DNA from: Streptomyces zaomyceticus
GTDB lineage: Bacteria; Actinomycetota; Actinomycetes; Streptomycetales; Streptomycetaceae
NCBI RefSeq assembly: GCF_014656215.1
Contig: NZ_BNBZ01000007.1
Location: 62,001 to 126,000, forward strand
Length of the DNA stretch: 64,000 nucleotides
Reading direction: 5' to 3'
The translations under genes were made by a program, and so were the position numbers. The notes under the pieces were generated by a model. That model was not told the origin of the DNA. It made no database searches and was given only the letters and a program-made list of their open reading frames with translations. Shown here one piece after another: positions 42,090 to 51,663 of this stretch (position 1 is the first letter of the stretch; every line of letters starts with the position of its first letter).

Positions 42090-42254
42090 TCAGCTCAACC
42101 GCATCACAAGGATCCGGGAACTCATCCACAATCACCTGCGCGGGTCGTTCGCGTCTCAGCGAATCCTTCGGCCACCGCACCTTGACGGCACAGTGACGAC
42201 CAGCGGTCTTTGGCTTCCTCGGAAGAGTACGCGACCGACGCGCCCGGGGGCAAA

Positions 42255-43085
42255 TCAGGCCTGACCGCCCCCGGCCAGGAACTTCTTCAGCAGTTCCACG
42301 AAGTCGACGGTGTCCTCGGCGGGCGGCGCCCGGAAGCCGGCCTCGGCGCCGTAGTCCGCGTACTTCGTGGTGAGCGACGTGACGGACTCGCCGGCCTCCG
42401 TACGGACGACGCTCTTCACCGGATACCCGTCCGGGCCGATCCAGACCTCCATGCCCCGGCCGTCGGGGAGCTTCCCCCGGTACACCTCCGCCTCGGCGTC
42501 GCCGCCCTTCGCGGGTCCGAGGTGCTCGACGCCCGACGACCCGGCGAGCAGGCCGAGCTCCTTGGGCAGGTCCATGTTCACGGCGGCCAGGCCGCCGGTC
42601 AGCTGGAGCATCAGCTCGTCCCCCGCGGCGACGCCCTCGGCCTGCGCCTTCAGCCAGCGCTTGCCGCCCGTCTGCGCGGTCAGGTCCGCGCCCAGGTCCA
42701 CGTAGGTGGCGCCGCCGGTCGTGACCATGCGCGTCTCGACGGGTGCGCCGGGGATGTCGGCCAGGTACGAGGAGTCGGAGACCTTCAGTTCGGCGGCCTG
42801 CGGGCCCCACGCCTGGACGCCGGTGAACGTGCTGCTGCCGGGCGCCGTGCCGCCCGCCACCTCGAGCCGCATCTCGACCCTGGCGCTCTTCGCCCCCGAA
42901 GCCTTGGCGTAGGCGGCCCGGACGGCCTCCGCGGCCTGCTCCGGACTCTGCGTCCCCGGCTTCGCCGTGGCGGAGGCGCCGGAGGACTTCGTCCCCGTGC
43001 CGGCGTCCTGGCATCCCGCGACCCCCGTCACGAGGGCCGCGGCCGCCAGGGCCACCACGGCGCGCTTCCACGCGGACCTGCTCAT
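42255..43085 (-). CDS. Predicted lipoprotein (LppX/LprG-like)
   Basis: A 276-residue protein. [20 protein letters not shown] with the lipobox VAGC (Cys25) marks a lipoprotein signal peptide. After a Ser/Thr/Gly linker the mature domain ([52 protein letters not shown]) resembles the LolA-like fold of LppX/LprG-type actinobacterial lipoproteins, which bind lipids. The gene lies between rplA and rplJ, as in other streptomycetes. The ATG at 43085 is the signal-peptide start. Confidence 0.75.
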   Translation of the reverse strand: MSRSAWKRAVVALAAAALVTGVAGCQDAGTGTKSSGASATAKPGTQSPEQAAEAVRAAYAKASGAKSARVEMRLEVAGGTAPGSSTFTGVQAWGPQAAELKVSDSSYLADIPGAPVETRMVTTGGATYVDLGADLTAQTGGKRWLKAQAEGVAAGDELMLQLTGGLAAVNMDLPKELGLLAGSSGVEHLGPAKGGDAEAEVYRGKLPDGRGMEVWIGPDGYPVKSVVRTEAGESVTSLTTKYADYGAEAGFRAPPAEDTVDFVELLKKFLAGGGQA

Positions 43086-43135
43086 GTCGTCCCCACTCTT
43101 GATCGACGATCTCCGTCCCCCGGACCGTAACAAGA

Positions 43136-43173
43136 AACCGGCCCCGCACCTCGGAAGAGGTGCGGGGCCGGTT
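43136..43173 (-). terminator. Terminator of rplK-rplA
   Basis: A perfect 17-bp stem from AACCGGCCCCGCACCTC with a GGAA loop. Confidence 0.92.
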
Positions 43174-43197
43174 GACCACTCAGCGAGCCTGTGGGGC

Positions 43198-43926
43198 TCA
43201 GACCGCGGCCGGGTCCTCCTCGACGAGGAGGTTGCGGGTGCGGTTGGAGTCCAGCGGGATGCCGGGGCCCATCGTCGTCGTGATGGTCGCCTTCTTGATG
43301 TAGCGACCCTTGGCGGCGGACGGCTTCAGACGGAGGATCTCCTCGAGCGCCGCGGCGTAGTTCTCGACCAGCTTCGTGTCATCGAAAGAGACCTTGCCGA
43401 TGATGAAGTGCAGGTTCGAGTGCTTGTCGACGCGGAACTCGATCTTGCCGCCCTTGATGTCGTTGACAGCCTTGGCGACATCGGGGGTGACGGTGCCGAC
43501 CTTGGGGTTCGGCATGAGACCACGCGGGCCGAGGACGCGGCCGAGGCGGCCGACCTTGCCCATGAGGTCCGGGGTGGCCACAACGGCGTCGAACTCGTTC
43601 AGGCGGTTGCCCTTGGAGATCTCGTCGATGAGCTCGTCGGAGCCGACGATGTCGGCGCCAGCGGCGATCGCGGCCTCGGCACGGTCACCGGTCGCGAAGA
43701 CCAGGACCCGGGCGGTCTTGCCGGTGCCGTGCGGGAGGTTCACGGTGCCGCGGACCATCTGGTCGGCCTTGCGCGGGTCGACGCCCAGGCGGAAGGCGAC
43801 CTCGACGGTGCCGTCGAACTTCGTGCTGGAGGTGTCCTTGGCGAGACGGACGGCCTCGAGAGGAGCGTAGAGCTTCTCGCTGTCGATCTTGGCGTCCGCT
43901 GCGCGGAGGGTCTTGCTGCGCTTCAC
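43198..43926 (-). CDS. rplA: 50S ribosomal protein L1
   Basis: A 242-residue L1 starting [20 protein letters not shown]. It contains the two-domain core with [20 protein letters not shown] and the [20 protein letters not shown] signature. L1 forms the mobile stalk at the E site. It lies 78 nt downstream of rplK and is followed by a strong terminator. Confidence 0.98.
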   Translation of the reverse strand: MKRSKTLRAADAKIDSEKLYAPLEAVRLAKDTSSTKFDGTVEVAFRLGVDPRKADQMVRGTVNLPHGTGKTARVLVFATGDRAEAAIAAGADIVGSDELIDEISKGNRLNEFDAVVATPDLMGKVGRLGRVLGPRGLMPNPKVGTVTPDVAKAVNDIKGGKIEFRVDKHSNLHFIIGKVSFDDTKLVENYAAALEEILRLKPSAAKGRYIKKATITTTMGPGIPLDSNRTRNLLVEEDPAAV

Positions 43927-44004
43927 TGCTTCTCCTGTTGGTTCAGGTGTGGAGTCGTGGTGCGGGCCGGCGCTGGCCCTACCACTAGGTCACGAGGGGG
44001 GTGA

Positions 44005-44439
44005 TCAGCCCTCGACCGTGATGCCCATGGAACGGGCGGTGCCAGCGATGATCTTGGACGCGGCGTCCAGGTCGTTGGCGTTCAGGTCGGGGAGCTTGAC
44101 CGTGGCGATCTCGCGGACCTGGGCAGCCGTGAGCTTGGCGACCTTGGTCTTGTGCGGCTCGCCGGAGCCCTTGTCCACACCAGCGGCCTTGAGGATCAGC
44201 TTGGCGGCCGGCGGAGTCTTGGTGATGAAGGTGAAGGAACGGTCTTCGTAGACCGTGATCTCCACCGGCACGACCATGCCACGCTGCGACTCGGTCGCGG
44301 CGTTGTAGGCCTTGCAGAACTCCATGATGTTGACGCCGTGCTGACCCAGCGCGGGGCCGACCGGCGGGGCCGGGTTGGCCGCACCGGCGTTGATCTGGAG
44401 CTTGATAAGCCCCGTGACCTTCTTCTTCTTGGGAGGCAT
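44005..44439 (-). CDS. rplK: 50S ribosomal protein L11
   Basis: A 144-residue L11 starting [20 protein letters not shown], with the conserved [20 protein letters not shown] loop that faces the GTPase-associated centre and the thiostrepton site. The C-terminal RNA-binding domain ends [15 protein letters not shown]. It is first in a two-gene operon with rplA. Confidence 0.98.
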
Positions 44440-44540
44440 TGCTCTCTCCGGGTCCTAGTGAGAGTGTTCAGCCCGCCATCCGGTCATCCGGATGCAGGCA
44501 TACCGCACCACGATAACGGGTATAGCGCTGCGGCCAAAAA

Positions 44541-44585
44541 CCGACCAGGTCAGAGCGGCTGCGAGAGCCACTCTGACCTGGTCGG
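44541..44585 (-). terminator. Terminator between nusG and rplK
   Basis: A 15-bp stem, CCGACCAGGTCAGAG / CTCTGACCTGGTCGG, with an inner GGCT / AGCC pairing, followed on the minus strand by TTTTTG. Confidence 0.9.
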
Positions 44586-44597
44586 AAAACTATGGGA

Positions 44598-45494
44598 TCA
44601 GTTCTTCTGGATCTGGTCGAAGCTGAGCTCGACCGGGGTCTCGCGACCGAAGATCTCGACGAGGCCCTTGACCTTCTTCGAGTCGGGGTTGATCTCGTTG
44701 ATCGTCGCCTGGAGGGTGGCGAAGGGGCCGTCGGTGACGGTGACCGAGTCGCCGACCTCGAAGTCCAGGACCTGGACCTCCAGCTTGCGGGCCGGAGCCG
44801 GCTTGCCCTCGGCCTCGGCGGCCTCGCGGGCGGCCTTCTCCTCGGCCTCCGGGGCGAGCATCTTGACGATCTCGTCCAGGGTCAGCGGGTACGGGTCGTA
44901 GGCGTTGCCCACGAAGCCGGTGACGCCGGGGGTGTTGCGGACGACGCCCCAGGACTCGTTCGTCAGGTCCATGCGGACGAGAACGTAGCCGGGAAGCTTG
45001 TTCTGCTTGACGTTCTTCCGCTCGCCGCCCTTGATCTGGACGATCTCTTCCTCGGGGACCTCGGCCTGGTAGATGAAGTCCTCGACGTTGAGCGAGACGG
45101 CACGCTGCTCGAGGTTCGCCTTGACGCGCTTCTCGTAGCCCGCGTAGGTGTGGATGACGTACCACTCGCCGGGCAGGGTGCGCAGCTCCTCACGGAGCGC
45201 GGCGACCGGGTCGACCGGGGCGGCCGGCTCGGCCTCCTCCTCGGTCTCTTCCTCGGCGTCCTCGACCTCGTCCTCGACGGACTCGTCCTCGTCGCCCTCG
45301 GCGACGTCCTCGTCCTCGTCGGTCTCCGGCTCGCCCTGGTCCTCGTCCTCGACCTCGAGAGCGGCTTCCTCGGCGGCCTCGCCGGCAGCGTCGTCAGCAG
45401 CGTCGGCCTGGTCCTCGTCGGCGGCCTCGACGATGTCCAGCTCGTCCTCGACGGACTCGGACTCGAAGGCGTCGTTCAGGTTCGCGTCAGACAC
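44598..45494 (-). CDS. nusG: Transcription termination/antitermination factor NusG
   Basis: A 298-residue NusG. The first 115 or so residues form a strongly acidic extension (Asp/Glu/Ala repeats) found in Streptomyces homologues. The NGN domain follows ([39 protein letters not shown]), then the KOW domain ([20 protein letters not shown]). It contacts RNA polymerase and couples it to Rho or S10. It is downstream of secE by 44 nt. Confidence 0.97.
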   Translation of the reverse strand: MSDANLNDAFESESVEDELDIVEAADEDQADAADDAAGEAAEEAALEVEDEDQGEPETDEDEDVAEGDEDESVEDEVEDAEEETEEEAEPAAPVDPVAALREELRTLPGEWYVIHTYAGYEKRVKANLEQRAVSLNVEDFIYQAEVPEEEIVQIKGGERKNVKQNKLPGYVLVRMDLTNESWGVVRNTPGVTGFVGNAYDPYPLTLDEIVKMLAPEAEEKAAREAAEAEGKPAPARKLEVQVLDFEVGDSVTVTDGPFATLQATINEINPDSKKVKGLVEIFGRETPVELSFDQIQKN

Positions 45495-45538
45495 GGTGGC
45501 TGCTTCTTCCTGCGATACAGATGGGGTGGAACAAAAAG

Positions 45539-45826
45539 TCAGCCGAAGACGTACTTGACTGCTTCCTGGAAGCCATAGTCAATCACGGTGACAAGGCCGA
45601 TCATGATGACGACGAAGACAATCACCACGGTGGTGTACGTCGAAAGCTGGCTGCGCGTGGGCCAGACGACCTTGCGGAGCTCGGCGACGATCTGTCGGTA
45701 GAAGAGCGCGAGACGGCCCAGGGGGCCCTTCTTTCCGCGCTTGCCGCCCTTGCGGGACTTCTTCTTCGAGTCGGAGGCCTCGTCATCGGCATCAGGCATG
45801 TCGATGGAGCCTACGGCGTCCGTCAC
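45539..45826 (-). CDS. secE: Preprotein translocase subunit SecE
   Basis: A 95-residue SecE with a charged N-terminus ([15 protein letters not shown]), the amphipathic segment [19 protein letters not shown] and a single transmembrane helix ([20 protein letters not shown]). It clamps the two halves of SecY. It lies between tRNA-Trp and nusG and is probably co-transcribed with both. Confidence 0.95.
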   Translation of the reverse strand: MTDAVGSIDMPDADDEASDSKKKSRKGGKRGKKGPLGRLALFYRQIVAELRKVVWPTRSQLSTYTTVVIVFVVIMIGLVTVIDYGFQEAVKYVFG

Positions 45827-45929
45827 GATCTCTCACCTGATTCCGGGTCGGCCGTGCCGCGCCCGGGTGGAGCCGCACGGCGGTGCAATGAAGTACGTAC
45901 ATGCGCACAACACCTGGCGGTGTGTGTAG

Positions 45930-46002
45930 CAGGGCCGGAGGGACTTGAACCCCCAACCGCCGGTTTTGGAGACCGGTGCTCTACCAATTGAGCTACGACC
46001 CT
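45930..46002 (-). tRNA. tRNA-Trp (CCA)
   Basis: A 73-nt cloverleaf: acceptor AGGGTCG pairs with CGGCCCT, discriminator G, anticodon loop CTCCAAA, anticodon CCA. It lies 103 nt upstream of secE, the conserved actinobacterial arrangement. Confidence 0.97.
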
Positions 46003-46209
46003 TTGTTGGTGTCCCTCAACGTACCGCATCGTGAGATGTGGTCGGTGCGGGCCAACGAGGAGTGAGCATACGTGGTCAGAGGGCCCCGCGTCGAACAGAA
46101 ACCACGACGGACCCGCCCCCGGACGCGCGTACGACCGGGAATGACCGTTCCTGTCCGGTCCGTGAAACCTGTGTGCCGGGCCTTGAAGCGGTCTGGGACG
46201 ATGGGCCGC

Positions 46210-47436
46210 ATGAGCGCTGCTACCCCTCCCACCGAGCGTCGGGTCTCCGCCCGCATCGGTGCGATCTCCGAGTCCGCCACCCTCGCCGTCGACGCCAAGG
46301 CCAAGGCCCTCAAGGCCGCCGGGCGCCCGGTGATCGGTTTCGGCGCGGGTGAGCCCGACTTCCCGACCCCGGACTACATCGTCGAAGCGGCCATCGAGGC
46401 CTGCAAGAACCCGAAGTTCCACCGCTACACGCCGGCCGGCGGCCTGCCGGAGCTGAAGAACGCGATCGCCGCCAAGACGCTGCGCGACTCCGGTTACGAG
46501 GTCGACGCCTCCCAGGTCCTGGTGACCAACGGCGGCAAGCAGGCGATCTACGAGGCGTTCGCCGCCATCCTCGACCCGGGCGACGAGGTCATCGTCCCGG
46601 CGCCGTACTGGACGACGTACCCCGAGTCGATCCGCCTCGCGGGCGGTGTCCCGGTGGAGGTCGTGGCCGACGAGACCACCGGCTACCGGGTCTCGGTGGA
46701 GCAGCTCGAGGCGGCCCGGACGGAGCGGACCAAGGTCGTCCTCTTCGTCTCCCCGTCCAACCCGACCGGTGCGGTGTACCCCGAGGCCGACGTCGAGGCG
46801 ATCGGCCGCTGGGCCGTCGAGCACGGCCTGTGGGTCCTCACCGACGAGATCTACGAGCACCTCGTCTACGGCGACGCGAAGTTCACCTCGCTGCCCACCC
46901 TCGTCCCCGAGCTGCGCGACAAGTGCATCGTGGTCAACGGTGTGGCCAAGACCTACGCGATGACGGGCTGGCGCGTCGGGTGGATCGTGGGCCCGAAGGA
47001 CGTCGTGAAGGCCGCGACGAACCTGCAGTCGCACGCCACGTCCAACGTGAGCAACGTCGCGCAGATCGCCGCCCTGGCCGCCGTCTCGGGCAACCTGGAC
47101 GCCGTCGCGGAGATGCGCACCGCCTTCGACCGTCGCCGTCAGACGATCGTCCGGATGCTCAACGAGATCGAGGGCGTGTACTGCCCGACGCCGGAGGGCG
47201 CGTTCTACGTGTACCCCTCGGTGAAGGGGCTGCTCGGCAAGGAGATCCGCGGCAAGCGCCCGCAGGACTCGGTCGAGCTGGCCGCCCTGATCCTGGACGA
47301 GGCCGAGGTCGCGGTCGTCCCCGGCGAGGCCTTCGGCACGCCGGGCTACCTGCGGCTGTCGTACGCGCTGGGTGACGAGGACCTGGTGGAGGGCGTGTCC
47401 CGGATCCAGAAGCTGCTCGCCGAGGCGAAGGCCTGA
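46210..47436 (+). CDS. aspC: Aspartate/aromatic-type class I aminotransferase
   Basis: A 408-residue PLP enzyme starting [20 protein letters not shown]. Substrate-binding [19 protein letters not shown]-phosphate [24 protein letters not shown] (cofactor Asn) and the lysine motif [16 protein letters not shown] identify the AspB/subgroup Ib family. It converts aspartate and 2-oxoglutarate to oxaloacetate and glutamate. The ATG at 46210 matches the family start; one at 46201 is also in frame. Terminator follows. Confidence 0.93.
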   Translation: MSAATPPTERRVSARIGAISESATLAVDAKAKALKAAGRPVIGFGAGEPDFPTPDYIVEAAIEACKNPKFHRYTPAGGLPELKNAIAAKTLRDSGYEVDASQVLVTNGGKQAIYEAFAAILDPGDEVIVPAPYWTTYPESIRLAGGVPVEVVADETTGYRVSVEQLEAARTERTKVVLFVSPSNPTGAVYPEADVEAIGRWAVEHGLWVLTDEIYEHLVYGDAKFTSLPTLVPELRDKCIVVNGVAKTYAMTGWRVGWIVGPKDVVKAATNLQSHATSNVSNVAQIAALAAVSGNLDAVAEMRTAFDRRRQTIVRMLNEIEGVYCPTPEGAFYVYPSVKGLLGKEIRGKRPQDSVELAALILDEAEVAVVPGEAFGTPGYLRLSYALGDEDLVEGVSRIQKLLAEAKA

Positions 47437-47470
47437 TCGGGACCACCCCAGCGACATCGCGAGCTGGTGA

Positions 47471-47502
47471 CGGGCCCCCGGTTCTCCGGAACCGGGGGCC
47501 CG
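47471..47502. terminator. Terminator after aspC
   Basis: A perfect 14-bp stem, CGGGCCCCCGGTTC / GAACCGGGGGCCCG, followed by TTCTTG. Confidence 0.88.
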
Positions 47503-47576
47503 TTCTTGCGTTCTAGCAAGGTCCCGATCGGGGAAAGGGGCTGCGTTCGTCCATTCGGGTGCGGCAGGATCGGGCG

Positions 47577-48596
47577 ATGGAGCACGTTCGCGATCTCACC
47601 CTGTTGCCCAAGGCCCATCTGCACCTGCACTTCACCGGTTCGATGCGGCCCACGACGCTCATCGAGCTGGCCGACAAGTACGGCGTGCACCTCCCCGAGG
47701 CGTTGAGCAGCGGTACGCCTCCGAAGCTGCGGGCGACCGACGAGCGCGGCTGGTTCCGCTTCCAGCGGCTGTACGACATCGCCCGCTCCTGCCTGCGCTC
47801 CCCCGAGGACATCCAGCGGCTCGTCCGCGAGGCGGCCCAGGAGGACGTCCGGGACGGCTCCGGCTGGCTGGAGATCCAGGTCGACCCCACCTCGTACGCC
47901 CCGCACCTCGGCGGGCTCATCCCGGCCCTGGAGATCATCCTCGACGCGGTCGACGCGGCCTCGCGGGAGACCGGTCTCGGCATGCGGGTCCTCGTCGCCG
48001 CGAACCGGATGAAGCACCCCCTGGAGGCGCGGACGCTCGCCCGGCTCGCGGTGCGGTTCGCGGACCGGGGTGTGGTCGGCTTCGGGCTCTCCAACGACGA
48101 GCGGCGGGGTCTGGCGCGGGACTTCGACCGGGCCTTCGCCATCGCGCGCGAGGGCGGTCTCCTCGCGGCCCCGCACGGCGGCGAGCTGACGGGTCCCGCG
48201 TCGGTACGGGACTGCCTGGACGATCTGCGGGCCTCGCGGGTCGGCCACGGGGTGCGGTCGGCGGAGGACCCGCGGCTGCTGCGGAAGCTCGCGGAGCGCG
48301 GGGTGACCTGCGAGGTCTGCCCGTCTTCCAATGTGGCGCTCGGGGTGTACGAGAAGCACGAGGACGTACCGCTGCGCACCCTCTTCGACGCGGGGGTGCC
48401 GATGGCTCTGGGCGCGGACGACCCGCTGCTCTTCGGCTCACGGCTCGCGGCGCAGTACGAGATCGCCCGCCGGCACCACGGGTTCACGGACGGGGAGCTG
48501 GCGGAGCTGGCCCGGCAGTCGGTGCGGGGCTCGGCGGCGCCGGAGGACGTACAGGCGAAGCTGCTCGCGGGGATCGACGACTGGATCGCGGGCTGA
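47577..48596 (+). CDS. add: Adenosine deaminase family protein
   Basis: A 339-residue protein from the ATG at 47577 (a start at 47559 is possible). It has the zinc-binding KAHLHLHFTGSMR, the catalytic APHGGELTGPASV (His and Glu), RVGHGVRSAEDP, and the metal-ligand MALGADDPLLFGS. These are the hallmarks of adenosine deaminases, which convert adenosine to inosine. Substrate preference within the family (adenosine, adenine or derivatives) is not certain. Confidence 0.88.
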   Translation: MEHVRDLTLLPKAHLHLHFTGSMRPTTLIELADKYGVHLPEALSSGTPPKLRATDERGWFRFQRLYDIARSCLRSPEDIQRLVREAAQEDVRDGSGWLEIQVDPTSYAPHLGGLIPALEIILDAVDAASRETGLGMRVLVAANRMKHPLEARTLARLAVRFADRGVVGFGLSNDERRGLARDFDRAFAIAREGGLLAAPHGGELTGPASVRDCLDDLRASRVGHGVRSAEDPRLLRKLAERGVTCEVCPSSNVALGVYEKHEDVPLRTLFDAGVPMALGADDPLLFGSRLAAQYEIARRHHGFTDGELAELARQSVRGSAAPEDVQAKLLAGIDDWIAG

Positions 48597-48654
48597 TCCC
48601 GCCCAGCGGTCCCTCCGGCCGGCTCCGCTCAGCGGTTCGTCCGGCCGACCCGGC

Positions 48655-49263
48655 TCAGTCGGTCCTCCGGCAGATCCCCGCCGTCAGGGTGCGCGCGATG
48701 CCGCGCGCGAAGTCGTCGAGGGAGTCCGGCGGTCGGCGGTCCGGGCTCATCTCCCAGACGAAGGCGCGCTGGACGCACGCCCCCAGGAGCAGGGCGGCGG
48801 CGGCCGCCGGATCGGCGTCGGCGGCGATGCGGCCGTGCCGCTGCTCGGCCCGCAGATAGGCGGTGAGGCCCTCGACGGGCTTGTGGGGGCCCTTGCCGTA
48901 GGCCCGCATGGCCTCCTCGTGGCGCTGCTTGAGCTGCGGTTCCGCGTAGAGGGAGGCGACGACCGGGAAGGTCTGCTCGTAGAAGAGGGCGGCCTGCCTG
49001 GCGATCTCCGTGAGGTTCTGCTCGACGGTACGGCCGCCGGGGTCGGCGGCGAGTGTGTCGAGGAGCCCGCCGAGCCGGGGAAGCCGCTCGTCGAGGACCG
49101 CGAGGAAGAGCTCCTCCTTGCTGGAGAAGTACTTGTAGAGCGCGGCTTCCGAGCAGCCGGCGGCCTTGGCGATCTCCTTGGTCGTGGTGCGGGCGAGGCC
49201 CACGGTCCGCATGAGGTCGCGGGCGGCGTCCACGATCCGCACCCGGGTCGGCTTCTGTTCCAT
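48655..49263 (-). CDS. TetR-family transcriptional regulator
   Basis: A 202-residue TetR starting MEQKPTRVRIVDAARDLMRT. The HTH is TTTKEIAKAAGCSEAALYKY (about residues 27-46). The C-terminal ligand-binding domain is helical and divergent. It faces the NAD(P)-binding gene across an 87-nt region with two operator-like repeats, so it probably represses that gene and itself. The ATG at 49263 is the family start. Confidence 0.9.
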   Translation of the reverse strand: MEQKPTRVRIVDAARDLMRTVGLARTTTKEIAKAAGCSEAALYKYFSSKEELFLAVLDERLPRLGGLLDTLAADPGGRTVEQNLTEIARQAALFYEQTFPVVASLYAEPQLKQRHEEAMRAYGKGPHKPVEGLTAYLRAEQRHGRIAADADPAAAAALLLGACVQRAFVWEMSPDRRPPDSLDDFARGIARTLTAGICRRTD

Positions 49264-49287
49264 GCATCCTCCAGCCACGCTTGACGC

Positions 49288-49335
49288 GTGAGTGAGTATC
49301 CACCCACCCTGGGGGTGAGTGAACACTTACCCACC
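49288..49335. promoter_or_regulatory. Two tandem TetR operator-like repeats
   Basis: Copies at 49288-49308 and 49315-49335 share GTGAGTGA at the left and ACCCACC at the right. The second contains a near-perfect inverted repeat GTGAGTG-AA-CACTTAC. They lie between the divergent TetR and NAD(P)-binding genes. Confidence 0.65.
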
Positions 49336-49350
49336 CCTGGAGGGTGCGAC

Positions 49351-49983
49351 ATGAAGCTCACAGTCTTCGGCGCGACCGGCGGCATCGGCCGGGAGATCGT
49401 CGGCCAGGCACTGGCCTCGGGCCACGAGGTGACGGCGGTCGTACGGGACCCGGCGCGGCTCACGGCGACCGGCGGACGGCTGACGGTCCTCCGCGCCGAC
49501 CTCTCCGACCCGGAGAGCCTGCGCGGGGCGCTCACCGGCCGGGACGCGGTGCTCTCGGGCCTCGGCGCCCGGAGCCGCGCGGACGCGGGCGTGGCCGCCC
49601 GGCTGACCCGCTCGGTGCTCACGGCCATGGAGGCGGAGAAGGTGCGCCGGCTCCTGGTGGTCAGCGCGGCCCCCGTCGGCCCGGTACCGGACGGCCAGGG
49701 CCTCGCGGACAAGGCCGTCCTCGCGATCGTCAACGCGGTCCTGAAGGACGTCTACGCCGATCTGCGGGCCATGGAGTCGGACCTCGCCGCGAGCACCGCG
49801 GACTGGACGTCCGTACGCCCGCCCAAGCTGACGGACAAGCAGGGCACCGGCCGCTACCGGACGGTCGTCGGCGGCACCCCGCCGCGGGGCCGGTCCCTCG
49901 CCCGCGCGGACGTGGCGCACGCGATGCTGGCGATGATCGACGACCCGGCCACGGTCAGGCAGGGCGTGGGCGTCGCGTACTAG
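49351..49983 (+). CDS. NAD(P)-binding (NmrA/atypical SDR-like) protein
   Basis: A 210-residue protein starting MKLTVFGATGGIGREIVGQA, with the Rossmann glycine motif GATGGIG at residues 8-14 and LLVVSAAPVGPVPDGQGL in place of a classical active-site segment. Such proteins act as NAD(P)H-dependent reductases or redox sensors. Probably regulated by the divergent TetR. The start at 49351 follows GGAGGG; an earlier in-frame ATG at 49288 overlaps the operator. Confidence 0.85.
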   Translation: MKLTVFGATGGIGREIVGQALASGHEVTAVVRDPARLTATGGRLTVLRADLSDPESLRGALTGRDAVLSGLGARSRADAGVAARLTRSVLTAMEAEKVRRLLVVSAAPVGPVPDGQGLADKAVLAIVNAVLKDVYADLRAMESDLAASTADWTSVRPPKLTDKQGTGRYRTVVGGTPPRGRSLARADVAHAMLAMIDDPATVRQGVGVAY

Positions 49984-50021
49984 CCGGGCCACGCGGGCCG
50001 GTCACGATCCGGAGAAGCGGC

Positions 50022-51080
50022 CTACAGCTCGACGCCCACCGTGACGGGTTCGTTGACGAGGGTGATCCCGAAGGCCTCGTGGACCCCGGCGACGACCTCG
50101 CGGGCCAGCGCCAGCAGGTCCTCGGTGGTCGCCTCGCCCCGGTTGGTCAGGGCGAGCGTGTGCTTGGTGGAGATCCGCGCGGGCCCGGAGCCGTACCCCT
50201 TGGTGAACCCGGCCCGGTCGATCAGCCAGGCGGCGGAGGTCTTCACCGCGCCGTCCTCGCCCGCGGGGAAGGCCGGCGGGGTGACGTCCGCGCCGAGCCG
50301 CCCGGCCACGCGCGCGAGGAAGGTCTCGTACTCCCCGGCCGTGAGGATCGGGTTGGTGAAGAAGGAGCCCGCCGACCAGGTGTCGTGGTCCTCCGGGTCC
50401 AGGACCATGCCCTTGCCGGCGCGCAGCCGCAGCACGGTCTCGCGGGCCTCGGCGAGCGGCACCCGGTCCCCCGCCCCGACGCCGAGGGCGCGGGCGGTCT
50501 CGGCGTACTTGATCGGCGCGGACATCCCGTCCGCGTCCTCCAGCTCGAAGCGGACCCGCAGCACCACATACCGCTCGGGGTGCTCCTTGAAGAGGCTGTG
50601 GCGGTACGAGAAGGCGCACTCGGCGTTGGTGAGGGTGACGGTCTCCTCCGTGCGCCGGTCGTAGGCGACGACCTCGGTCACGGTGGCGGAGACGTCCTGC
50701 CCGTAGGCACCGACGTTCTGGATCGGGGTCGCACCGGCCGAGCCGGGGATGCCGGCCAGGCACTCGATCCCGGCGAGTCCGGCCTCGACGGTCCGGGCGA
50801 CGGCGTCGGTCCAGACCTCGCCGGCGGCGAGCTCCAGCTTCGTCCCGTCGAGGGCGAAGCCCTCGGTCGCGATCCGCAGCGCCGTGCCGTCGAAGCCCTT
50901 GTCCCCGATGACGAGGTTGGAGCCGCCGCCGACGACCAGCAGCGGCGTCCCCGTGGCGTCGGCCTCGCGGACGGCCGCGACCACTTCGTCGTCGGTGGTG
51001 GCGGTGACCAGCCGGGTGGCGGGACCGCCGAGCCGGAAGGTGGTCAGGGGCGCGAGGGGGGCGTCGAGGAGAGGCTGCAC
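50022..51080 (-). CDS. murB: UDP-N-acetylmuramate dehydrogenase MurB
   Basis: A 352-residue type I MurB from a GTG at 51080. FAD-binding LLVVGGGSNLVIGD, IECLAGIPGSAGATPIQNVG and AYGQDV, the substrate loop FSYRHSLFK and the catalytic Ser in AGSFFTNPIL are all present. It reduces UDP-GlcNAc-enolpyruvate to UDP-MurNAc in peptidoglycan synthesis. Longer in-frame readings upstream cross a perfect palindrome and are rejected. Confidence 0.95.
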   Translation of the reverse strand: MQPLLDAPLAPLTTFRLGGPATRLVTATTDDEVVAAVREADATGTPLLVVGGGSNLVIGDKGFDGTALRIATEGFALDGTKLELAAGEVWTDAVARTVEAGLAGIECLAGIPGSAGATPIQNVGAYGQDVSATVTEVVAYDRRTEETVTLTNAECAFSYRHSLFKEHPERYVVLRVRFELEDADGMSAPIKYAETARALGVGAGDRVPLAEARETVLRLRAGKGMVLDPEDHDTWSAGSFFTNPILTAGEYETFLARVAGRLGADVTPPAFPAGEDGAVKTSAAWLIDRAGFTKGYGSGPARISTKHTLALTNRGEATTEDLLALAREVVAGVHEAFGITLVNEPVTVGVEL

Positions 51081-51092
51081 GGGCTCAAGGGT

Positions 51093-51122
51093 ACGGGCCC
51101 GTCGCCGCGGCGACGGGCCCGT
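51093..51122. terminator. Perfect 30-bp palindrome upstream of murB
   Basis: ACGGGCCCGTCGCCG and its exact reverse complement abut. It can form a strong hairpin and may terminate the dehydratase/rpmG transcript, though no T-tract is present. Confidence 0.6.
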
Positions 51123-51133
51123 GACGCCCGTGA

Positions 51134-51237
51134 GGCGGGCTCGTGGCGCCGGACTCGGGGAGCCCGGATCGTGAGGCAGAGCTCGGAGTGCCCGGCTCGT
51201 GAGACAGGGCTCGTGGTGCCCGGCTCGTGGGATCAGG
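51134..51237. repeat. Degenerate 28-bp tandem repeat between murB and MaoC gene
   Basis: Two good 28-nt copies (51162-51189 and 51190-51217), one partial (51218-51237) and one degenerate copy (51134-51161) share GCCCGG-TCGTGAG-CAG-GCTCG. The last partial copy runs into the end of the MaoC gene. Confidence 0.6.
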
Positions 51238-51661
51238 CGAGGCGGACGACGGCCCGGGACATGCCCAGCACCTTCTGCCCCGCGCACATCGCGGTCAGGT
51301 CGACCCGCACCCGCTGGTCGTCCAGCTTGGCGGCGACCTTGGCGCTGACCTCGATCAGCGCGCCCTCGTCGTCGTTGGGGACGACGACGGGCTTGGTGAA
51401 GCGGACGCCGTACTCGACGACCGCGGCGGGGTCGCCGGCCCAGTCGGTGACGACGCGGACGGCCTCGGCCATGGTGAACATGCCGTGGGCGATGACGTCG
51501 GGGAGGCCGACCTCCACCGCGAACTTCTCGTTCCAGTGGATGGGGTTGAAGTCCCCCGAGGCGCCGGCGTACCGGACGAGTGTGGCGCGCGTCACGGGGA
51601 AGGACTGCGCGGGCAGCTCGGTGCCGACCTCGACCTCGTCGTAGGCGATCTTGGCGGTCAT
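51233..51661 (-). CDS. MaoC-like (R)-hydratase, HadB-like
   Basis: A 142-residue hot-dog protein starting MTAKIAYDEVEVGTELPAQS. The hydratase-2 catalytic motif appears as YAGASGDFNPIHWNEKFA, with the Asp and His dyad, then LPDVIAHGMFTMAEAV. Its place beside a second MaoC gene, rpmG, secE and nusG matches the HadAB locus of mycobacteria, whose heterodimer dehydrates 3-hydroxyacyl-ACP. In Streptomyces the substrate is not established. Confidence 0.85.
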   Translation of the reverse strand: MTAKIAYDEVEVGTELPAQSFPVTRATLVRYAGASGDFNPIHWNEKFAVEVGLPDVIAHGMFTMAEAVRVVTDWAGDPAAVVEYGVRFTKPVVVPNDDEGALIEVSAKVAAKLDDQRVRVDLTAMCAGQKVLGMSRAVVRLA

Positions 51662-51663
51662 GG

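Noticed and set aside
41479..43179. Fused long frame reading from upstream into rplJ
   Set aside because: The upstream part is antisense or out-of-frame to the lipoprotein gene; L10 begins at 42006 with a good ribosome binding site.
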